From Straminergon stramineum (Eukaryota; Streptophyta; Bryopsida; Hypnales; Calliergonaceae), in NCBI GenBank assembly GCA_963920665.1, contig OY987271.1:14077350-14141349 (forward strand): a DNA stretch of 64,000 bases, in the 5' to 3' direction. Made by a program: the position numbers and the translations under genes. Positions 54,777 to 64,000 of the stretch are shown here, piece after piece. Under the pieces are notes generated by a model that was not told the origin of the DNA, did not search any database, and saw only the letters and a program-made list of their open reading frames with translations. Position 1 is the stretch's first letter, and every line of letters begins with the position of its first letter.

Positions 54777-57497
54777 TTATGCATAGATGTGTTGCCATTT
54801 TGTACCCCATCTAGTTTCCAATTTTGTCAATAAAATTGTACATTTCAAAGTTGCTCGTTAGCAAATGGACCTGTGTTTATCCGCCTCTGATGATCATGAC
54901 CAAGGCACCCTCGAATGTTTGTCAACTCTAATCCGTGTTCTACAATGGCAGGAAAGGTATCAGTTCAGGAATGTGGAATAGTATATTAATTGAGTGTAAA
55001 AAGAAGAATATCCAGACCAACAAAGTTGCGTTTTGACTAGGGAATTCCTGTGCGAGACCAGCAGATGTGTATTGCTCTTAGTTTCATTCCTGGTGCTTGA
55101 AGATGAAGTTTTCTATTTCTGTTGATATGGATTAACTTTCTTTCGATCTTACTAATTCACCTTTGACCAAGGGATGAAAATCAGGTTGCAATCTATATCT
55201 GATTTGAAAACTACTCACTCTGGAAATGGGGGCCCGATTTCACATTTTCTCTGTTGATTGGAATGCCCAATACTGAATTTCTTAACCCCTAAAGTTTGAA
55301 GGCCTGTTTTTCATCAAAAAACATTCCAAAGTGCCAATTCGATTGCAAAGAGAAAAAAACTATACAAATTGTTTTTTTGGCATAATACTTTAATCATAAG
55401 ATTTGCATTAAACTAGTGTAAGAATGTGTGATAGATATTTTAGAAACTTTCACTTAGAAGATTGCAAGATAGTTGTGCTTAAAGTGAAGAAAATGGATTT
55501 TTGAGAATAGTCTCTAACTAGATTATTCAATCTTCTTTATTTAAAATTCTTGCACTAAACATTTAGTATTGAAAATAAATTATGTTGAACAAGTTCAATA
55601 TGCCTAAACTTAAAATGTAGGCTTTTCTAGCCCTTTCAAAAGGTAAAGTTTGGTCTTGCAACATTCTTATAAAAAAAATTGTATGTCTTGCAACTTTTAC
55701 AAGAAATTTGAGCATTAGTAGTGAATAAAAAATATAACTTCTCTTGTTTTCCTACCTTCATAGCCCACAAAATAAAACTCTCCATAAGTTCCATCTCATA
55801 ATTTGAAATAGAATGGTTCAAAGATTATTTTTTGTATAGGTATCATTGATCTACACAACCAAAGAAAATAGATGAATATATTTTTGACTACCCAATTTGA
55901 CTTTGAATTTTTTTTAAACTTATACCTTTTGCAATATCTTTTGGAATGATGCAAATCACAACTTCACATATAGATTAGCATCCATTCTAAAAAATTCATA
56001 TAAAAATTCAAAATTGTAAAGTCAATAGTGCCTATCAAAATTCTCAAAAAAAATAAAAATTGTGCTCCTTTAGTCCTTCAAGTGTTGAGATTTGATATGT
56101 GAAGAATGATATTTGTGCACACAGCATTATTCAAATGGATGGATGTATTCCCCCTCCCCCCATAGAGACAATAGCAAAAGCTATTTGCTTTTGCTTAGAC
56201 CACCTCCAATGTATCTTCTTTTTTTTTCAAAACTTGCATTGATCAATATATATGTGGAATAATCCTTGATTTGCAATTTTTGTACACACATAAGTCTAAT
56301 CATGTGCAACAACCAATCCCTTCACAATGAGTCGTCCTACCTTGTACCAAATCGCCATGCAACAAGTCAATTTCTTTTCAACTTAGCCAAACATTTTAGA
56401 TACCTACGAAAGCCAATTTCTCTAACCTTGGACACCTGCTTGGCATATTTTTAGGCACTCAACAAAGGCAAAATATTCTACCTCTTTCCTTGTCCTTGTG
56501 CTCTTGCTCTTACGAACATTCAGACTAGCAAAGAAGTAGAGGATGCTAAGTTTTCCAAATTCTAATTTTAACGGCACATTACTCTGTTTACAAGGTTATA
56601 TTGAATTATGTTATCAGCTTTGATTGTATCCGCCACTCCACATGCTAAGCAAGAAAAAATAAAAGCACCTCTTTCAATGACAGGAAGAATTGGTGGAAAT
56701 CTCTACAGTGTAATCAATGACCAAGTTCAACCTTTCCATTTGTGTTAACTTAAGATAAATAAAACGAGCGATGAACCTTGAAGTTCACAATGCTTGGAAA
56801 CCCCTATTCACAGGTAGCACAATTCAACAGCAGGGATAAGCACAAGTGTTGCACTAACTACACTAAACAATTAAATATATACTTCATCATCAAACGAGCC
56901 TCTGACTGATAGCACCTACCATCCACCTGACTAGATTGGCCGTAAACCCACTCCGTAGATTCGGTTACTCAAACTCACCCAGCAATGACCTCCGGGTCAC
57001 CCTCAAGGTTTCAGATCGTGTAGATAATAGGTGAGCGAGTAAAGCTGATGATGACCAGGTTTTAGAAAACCTTGGTATTTTGCATGAGATGGCTTATGCA
57101 TCATCATATATTCTGGGTCTGAATTTGCGTGGCACTCCGTCCTATTCTGTGACCTTTCATCTACACTTTCATCTATCCATCCTCATCCATCCTCAAGGGA
57201 GCTCATATAACATCCTTGTGAGTTTTCTTGCGGTACTTCCCCATGAGGAAGCCATGATTTGTCAAACCATTCCACCACAGAACTCCGACCACTTTTATAC
57301 AGTCTTCGCTAACTTCAATTCCAGTGCAGGAAATTTGAACACGGCACACATTGCTGAAATCTTCTCTGGGGCCTGCTAGGTGTGGGTCCAGACTATTGTA
57401 AGTAATCAACCAAATAAAATTGATGTAATATTTCCCATGAGCTTGAATTCAATGATCATCAGAACTCTTCATTAATTACCTGTTTCAGCGTCTGAAA
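54777..57497. other. Intergenic, AT-rich repeats
   Basis: 54777-54860 is the probable HflX 3' UTR (AATAAA-like ATAAAATTG near 54830). The region 55284-56085 starts with TTAACCCCTAAAG and its second half resembles 10740-11090. 57060-57497 is the likely 3' UTR of the JmjC gene. No other gene recognised. Confidence 0.5.
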
Positions 57498-60400
57498 TTA
57501 GCGGTCTTCCTTCGGCCTGGCTTTAGGCGATGGCAGCGGTATTCGAGGGTCGAGTCCACACTTCTTCAACAATCTGGCTCGGACAGAACTGTTGGATTTG
57601 GTAAACGTCGTGGATGTAGGAGGTACCTTGGGTAACGCGAAGACAACAGAACGATTCACAGCGTTTGGCTTTCTCTCCTGCATAAACATGAAAAGATATA
57701 AATGTCAGTTTTGCAAATGATGAATGGGAGGGAATGACAGGCCCTGTCAGATTACTCATGAAACAAACTCTGTTTACCAATTTCTTTGTGGCAGGCGTTC
57801 GCTGTCGTTTTGACCACGGAGATGTAATCATGTCTACTTGAAAGTCCGTGTCATCTTCGTCTGAAGGGTCAATCTCACTATCATCTGTATCCTCTGGCGC
57901 TCTCTCTGCGTCAGAATCCTCACCCTGCACATATTCTCAAAACAAACAATCCTCAGCGCATAGAACCCGACCTATAATCATGCTCGCTCCAGCTCACATT
58001 ACACTAAAGATCCACGCTGAGATTTCAGAGGGAAAAAGTCTGCTGTAACAGTCAACCTCCACAAACATTGCTTGCACAATAGGAGCACAACGTCCTTGAA
58101 ATATGTCTCCAACAATAAGATCAACCAGAAGTGAGTGCCTCTGGAGGTGGTAATGATCCGCCACAAATGAAGCTCAAACACGATTCCCTGTGCTTGAATC
58201 TAGGATGTATAAACTTGAAGTCGGAATGTGACGGTTAGAAACAAAAGATACCTCTACCAAGGTTGGCCACTGTGAGTCTGGAATTTCAGTTGAAAGCGAC
58301 CGGAACTGCAAAGTTTATACCAGAAATAAAAATTTTAGTAAACACGACAAATTCAAAACCTAATGAGCGGATAATACAATCATCGCTTGACATGGATTAA
58401 CCCATGACTAACCAAGTTGCATCTTGATCATCGCCTAAACATGAAGCTCGAATAATTGAAACTCAGAAGTAGGAGTCCAAAAAGGCTAAAATTTAGTCAG
58501 TAGAATTCACCTCCAAATTCATGAATGAACGTGGAAAACTAGTACATCAATCCCTGTTTCGATAAGGTATTTGAAGATTTTCAGACATTTACCGTGAGAC
58601 GTACTGTGGCAGCTGCCTTAGGATCGACAGTTGGACGAACGAACCCCTCCCTCTGTACAAGAAAATCAGAAGCTCGCATTTATCAGCATACAAGCAAAGT
58701 TCTGCCACGGCGCAAATCGTAGAATGCATTTGAACACTTCACCCAATACACGTGTCTTGAAATTTCATACAAAGAACTTACTATTTTGAAAAACTTCTCA
58801 AGATATAAATTAGAAGGATCAGAAATGGAAAAAAATAAAATAAATAAATAAATAAGCAATTGAATAAACCAGGCCAGATAGTTACTTACCTTCAAAATAT
58901 TCTCCAATTCGTTCACCACATTTGTATAATTCTCAAGTCTACTTGGTAAGTCATTTCCATCTTTCGACTGCACAAACAATGGCATGTTTTCCTCAGGCAT
59001 CTGATTCTTGCTTTATCTGTGGTACAATAATTCCAAAGTGAGAGACTGATGCGTTTCATGAAGGTAACTAATCTCACGAAAAACTTAAGACATTTTGAAC
59101 AACAACTTTCGTTCAGTAAGTGGGGAGAAAGAGATGTAAGACTCTTAAAGAAGATTCGTGCAGCATGAGCACAAAAATGAAGGTAACTTTCCTCGGTGAC
59201 CATATGAAGATCACTGAGGCGTCATAATCGCTGACCTGTTGTAGCCAAGATTGAAGATATGCACAAAGCCTGAAAAGTCCTTCCTTCTCCCATTTACTCA
59301 CTAAAGAGTGCGTTTTCTCCACAGGAAACTCCACAGTGGGTCGCAAACGCGCCAGATAATAAGCAGCTGTGTGCCTGGAAAACCTCATGCGTTTTAGTTT
59401 AGCGAAATCAGATCCAGTATTCCATGAAAAAAAGCAGGACTGCATTGTGCACGCTTTTCATTGCACTCATCAACAGCAGAGGATAATTTCAGTCTCAATA
59501 AAGAAACAAGTTTCGTGCCCACCACATTAACTGCTTAAAAAGAGGAAACCGGAATTTTGAACGAACTTTCAACCTCTCCTCCATTCGCCATGTGATACAT
59601 TCACAAAGTCAAGGAATATCAAAGAGAAAGTGCTACACACGTATACGGTTTGGAACATCCTCTTGCTTACAAACGTACAATCCATGTAGAACAGACGATG
59701 TAACGAAAATGACAATGAGACGATGAAACGAATACGACAATCGTCTAAAGCCCAGAATAAAGCTACTTTCTCTCCCACTAGTCTTTAAATTCGTCAGCCT
59801 TCGTAAATAAGCTGGGGTCCAGTAGAATAACTAGTGATTTTCAGAGTCGAGTAAACTCAAACAATGCAAGAAATACATCGCGAATCTATTTAAGGTGGAT
59901 ATATGTCGAGTTGCATTGGCAGGTTGTAGCCTGTCAGGAAGTTACCGCCCAACACCACAGAGTCTTCTGGGGTCACCACACAATGAGGCCATCCCCCCGG
60001 CCTGCACGAGTACCAGATGAAATCGATAAGCCATCTGAGATGATATTCCGCTAATCTCCTAAGAATCCCTCGAACCATCATCAACTTTATTAAAATCGAA
60101 CTCGAGAACATAAGCCAAAAATTGGTCTGGTAAGATATGCCTATCCATTTACAGCAGCAACATGACATAAAAGTTGCAGAGCAGGTATAACACAACATTT
60201 CAAGAAAATGTAGCTTACAACATGAGAGTGTCTCCAGCTTTCAGTTCCAACTTTTGACACCCTGTTGCTCTGTCTGCAAAGAAAATGCTACCCTGCATTG
60301 TTATTTAAGTAAAGCTCAGCAATCAACCCTTGCAAATTTCCAGCAGTACGCAGACTCGACGAACGGATAGAATATCAAAACTAAGCAACTGAGGTCAGAG

Positions 60401-62601
60401 GGATAAGGGAGTCGCTACAATGCATAAACGCTGTTTCAAGAAATTCAAAGTAACTAATATAAGGTCATAAAAGGTTGTCTCCTGGCTCAACGGCAATATA
60501 TCAAGATGCAAAAACTTTTCAAAGGTCCGAAGATTTTATGATGATCAGCTCATAAACAAGTTCTTGCCTGTCTGTCGGATGATGACCATTCTTCAAATGT
60601 CATCAAGTTGGCTTTAGTTGGAGGAACTAACAAGAATACCTTACTCCCGCTGATCCCCACAAGAACGTCGACATTGCTCAGATTATAAATATCAACAACG
60701 ACATTGCAAGCAGTAAAGAGGAGAATACTAAGAAGCAAACACCACAGCGAAAACATTCCGACATAAAACTTCAATATATTGAAACAGAGCATTAGAGCAA
60801 GGATCGATAACCGCGAACTGATTGCTCCAGAGGAAAGAAGAGGGAGTACTGCAGACCTGAGAACATGATACCACACAGAAGAGCCTCCAAAGTCAACATG
60901 AAAGTCCATGAAGCAATCCGTAACGCTCAACAAAGCATACAATTGTACCTGAAAGCACATACATAAAGCATGTGAACACACAGCAAATCACAACAATGTG
61001 GACATTCAGCACACAAATCGGCTGCAGCTAAATTACGTTAACTCTCGGAGCGTTCGTCCTCAGAACATGGAGCTTACAATATAAGCTTCCTAGATAACCA
61101 AGCCATAAAAAGATATCGTGTTTGGAAATGAGCAAATTCAGTCCTCACCTCCTGACCTGACATGTACTCGAGGGCTGAAAGACATATTTTAACATTACCA
61201 TGGGGGTTGGAGACTCAGTAGGGGGCCAAGCCTTGTTCACGAGGTCAAGCTCTCGAACCAAAGAGGGAGCACTAACCTGTTCAATGAAGATTAAATGTTA
61301 GACATCTAAACATGCAGGCAGACAGTCCCGTGCCTTCAAATCCCAGATGCATTGATCTGAGGGAGAAAACCCCCATTTCTTCAACTAAATACTACTCCGT
61401 CGTTCAAAATAACGTAAAACCAGAACATACAGACCATCAGGGTGTATTGAACCAGCCGCATGAAGTCCAAAGATTTTCTTAGAAAAAAACATGTTTCTAT
61501 ATACTAATGAGGAAAGTGGAAATATCGGTGCGGCAGTGACAACCCTATAAACAGCATAAAAAGGAAAGAGGAAAACCTCAATGGTTCATGAAGTAAGCCA
61601 TGTCAACCGATCGGTCATCGAGGCTACCGTGGCATGAAGTTTAGTACATTACCATGTCATGAAGTTTAGTGTTGGCTAGATCAAGGGACACTACATTCAG
61701 AAGAGGCTTTCTGGGGCTCGGAGACGCAAAATACTCTGCCAATTCGTCCATAGTATAAACGGGGCCTTCTGACTGCGACATAGATAGAAAAAAAATTCAA
61801 AATGCTCGATAAGCTGAATTGAAACCAAAGTTTCCAAACCATCTCTTCCAAAACTAAATTTCATTGCTACATTGATGAATAAACCTTTTCAGATTATTCA
61901 ATCACAGGTATACACCTTTCCTGAAATGCTTAAAGTCTGCAGGTAGTACAATGACTGGTGTGAGACCAAGAACTGGACTTCAAAGTTCCCCTTCTCTCTT
62001 GAGCAACCTATTGAACTGACAAGGATCGCAATAGATTGAATCAGAAAAGACGTATAACCTGTGTTGACACATCAATAGTGTTCACTTGTCGGTTTCGTCC
62101 AACAAGTTCAGCAACCCGGTCGACTGTTAGCTCTCCCTCTGGCACTCTGAAACCATGTTTATGTGCGTATGAGGCATGAGGAGAGAAATGAGAGTAACGC
62201 GAATATGAAACCAGAAGTGTAGGCCGCAGTCGAAATTGACAATGAAGACAATCATGGACCTTGCACTCAGAATAGATTCAAGAGAAGTCGAGAATGGAGA
62301 GAACGCATCAGGGACAGCAGATGATTGCGTAATACCTGATACCAAGGGTACTTTGGGCATCATCCGAAGCTCGAACAACACAAGGATTCCCAAATCCTGT
62401 TGAATGCACATAAGCAGCAAGCTCAGGAGCTGCAACGGTAGACACAGCGAACTCCTCCTCCTGCACCTGGCCTACAAACTTCAGAACGGCTCTCGCAAGC
62501 TTCTTGTGCTGCACGCGTATGCAATCTGCAAATCCAGATGTGTCTAAACGCGAATAGTCCACAGTAACTCTCTGCCTCTTGGACCTTCTTGCTTGCTCCA
62601 T
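57498..62601 (-). CDS. JmjC histone demethylase-like protein (KDM2/7 type)
   Basis: Exons: 62601-62336, 62146-62059, 61772-61653, 61276-61199, 60948-60857, 60649-60568, 60292-60219, 60001 to about 59895, about 59374-59236, 59000-58890, 58652-58593, 58305-58252, 57924-57778, 57677-57498; roughly 530 residues. JmjC core: iron ligands in DFHVDFGG (His 201, Asp 203), then SSVWYHVL, the 2-oxoglutarate Lys in GSKVFLL, and the distal His in [11 protein letters not shown], ending [17 protein letters not shown]. This is the KDM7/PHF8 pattern. Intron 6 has a GC donor (CAG/GCAAGA). No PHD finger. The C-terminus is acidic then basic ([28 protein letters not shown]). The join after LDIY is unresolved: the frame runs to a TAA at 59890-59892 and no GT donor precedes it. 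Confidence 0.85.
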
Positions 62602-62669
62602 CGCTCATACACTATCTCGAACCTCACATTTGGTGTCACAGTTTGCACAACACTTTTGATGTGCAGGAT

Positions 62670-63775
62670 CAAATCCAGTCCTAGATTATGAAACACCTTG
62701 CTTCGCAACTGCAGCAATCAATCAAGCGATGTCAGATGCTTTGAAGGTGGAAAGTGTGAAGAAATTCAAGAGCGAGGCTTCGTTCTTGACTCAATCATGA
62801 CACACCTTCACTAGTCTTCCATTCTTAATTCGATTCATCAAAGACTCAATAAGAAACACAATTAAGCTCATGGATAACAAAACACTCAATTGCTATATCG
62901 CCAACTCATGTAATTCCTAAACTTGCGAGTAGCAATGGTACACTGCCTTGGAAAAAAAGGAGACTTAATTATAAAATTGAAAAGAATGTCAGAATTCAAT
63001 GACTCACTTCTCTAACAAAGCCTGAGGAATCATGCACTACATCAATGAACTCCAAATGAAAAAAGAAAATTTCAAGCCAATTGTGAACTCCACAAATCAT
63101 TTCCACATAATGAGAATTGCAAAAAAAAACCACTAAATGTGTCCTCGAAAATCCAGCGAAAACACGCCATCGAAAGTGCAGAAATAATCCATTCGGTTCG
63201 AAAGACTTACATCCCTCAACAGACAACGAATTCATAAAAAGAAGAACGAGAAGCTCAAGAGAAGGCACACGAAAGAAAGTATTCCTCTGTACAGCACGAT
63301 AACCACACTCAAGAAGACCGAAAAAGAAAGCGACAGCCACAGGCACAATGTCGTGACACAAAGCTTCCACGAAATTAATGACAAATTATTCCCACACAAA
63401 GACACACACCTGAAGAATCCCTCGCCACGGACGCGGCTCCACGGACGGCTTCACGGACGGCTATACTCTTACTAGAGGAAAACTACCTTGCCAAACCACG
63501 ACTAATCTTAATTCCCGGCATCGCCACTACCACACGAATCCATACCCGGTGCCTCGATTGCGTTGTTTATGATCTTTAGTTTTATCTTCAGGTTGCGCCG
63601 AAACGTAAATCGCAGACTGACGCCACGACAGGGCTGTCGAGCGTGATGGGAATCATCGCGGCAGCGCGAAACTCGAGGAAAAGTGGGAAGAACGAGACCT
63701 GTGGGCTCCATTCTCCATACCCGGTCCCTTACGACGAATGTGTTCATTCATCCCTGAGGTCATCATTCATCCACT
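62670..63775 (-). repeat. Inverted duplication, JmjC-side copy
   Basis: Complement of the region upstream of HflX, in the same orientation relative to its own gene, ending 70 bp from the JmjC start codon. It carries an extra inner segment, about 62817-63407, bounded by CTTCAG/GTGTGTG and GACTAG/TGAAGG, which could be an intron of the 5' leader, and an extra 80-bp stretch near 63600-63690. Confidence 0.88.
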
Positions 63776-64000
63776 GTCATTTGTCCAATTGGTATCTACG
63801 TTAATACCGGCATGGTTTTTGTGTTCACCCTTGACAGGTCTGTAGGGAGCTGTATGTAAGGGAGCCAACCCATTTCTGACCACTTAAGCAGATACACATA
63901 CTTCAAGGGAGGTTTCAACAGTGGGGAAATTTTTCCCACGAGCAGAAATAGAGTTCATAAGGTTTCCAGAATTTTTCAGATTTTTTTTCCTCACAAAATA
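63776..64000. other. Right edge, nothing recognised
   Basis: Short terminal stretch without frames or clear repeats. Confidence 0.4.

Noticed and set aside
59800..59900. U12-type AT-AC intron in the JmjC gene
   Set aside because: ATATCCACC deviates from the ATATCCTTT consensus and no TTCCTTAAC-like branch site was found before the next exon; kept only as an open question.
62996..63370. Minus-strand frame of 124 codons
   Set aside because: Falls in the segment present only in the JmjC-side duplicate and likely a leader intron; no domain seen.

Overview
The window is nuclear DNA of a land plant. Genes have many spliceosomal introns, almost all GT...AG. The proteins are plant types: a CBL-interacting protein kinase, an organellar HflX GTPase, an ATXR4-like SET protein, a mitochondrial bS18 and a plastid-targeted membrane protein. 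The mobile DNA is also plant-like: a Ty1/copia element primed by initiator tRNA-Met, and Stowaway-, Emigrant- and CACTA-type MITEs. Low gene density, long AT-rich deserts and a JmjC gene of the KDM2/7 kind suggest a non-seed plant such as a moss, liverwort or lycophyte, but the species cannot be fixed from sequence alone. No rRNA, tRNA or CRISPR array was recognised.

Layout. 1-3916: decayed copia retrotransposon, minus strand, cut by the left edge. 4300-4696: TA-flanked MITE. 5545-6935 (-): SERAC1-like alpha/beta hydrolase with a MITE in its intron. 7680-8083: GC-rich element with 19-bp inverted ends. 8084-15481: AT-rich repeat desert with at least one MITE, then an Emigrant-like MITE at 15482. 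15986-19451 (-): mitochondrial ribosomal protein bS18, six exons, with two independent tandem duplications over splice junctions. 19896-25197: second copy of the TA-flanked MITE, followed by a 4.9-kb interval with CACTA-like ends that encloses a decayed piggyBac-type transposase and a foldback MITE. 25572-31113 (+): CIPK, 14 exons, with a duplicated NAF exon. 33472-34016: Stowaway-like element. 34216-38033 (-): conserved multi-pass membrane protein of unknown function. 38034-42503: intergenic, several MITEs. 42504-44066 (-): intronless, frameshifted poly(A) polymerase pseudogene. 44886-45770 (+): small plastid membrane protein. 45879-49420 (-): ATXR4-like SET protein, nine exons, divergent from 50708-54776 (+): HflX GTPase, twelve exons. 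57498-62601 (-): JmjC demethylase-like protein.

The genes do not form a pathway; this is an ordinary plant gene neighbourhood. Several encode organelle proteins (mitochondrial bS18, probably mitochondrial SET protein, plastid HflX, plastid membrane protein). Telo-box motifs lie at the 5' ends of bS18, ATXR4 and HflX. The most unusual structures are (1) the CIPK with two NAF/FISL motifs made by an in-frame exon duplication, (2) an inverted duplication that puts the same upstream region in front of both HflX and the JmjC gene, (3) paired splice-junction tandem repeats in bS18, and (4) the piggyBac-type transposase remnant inside CACTA-like ends. Exon boundaries were read by eye from splice signals, reading frame and remembered family patterns; no alignment or search was run.
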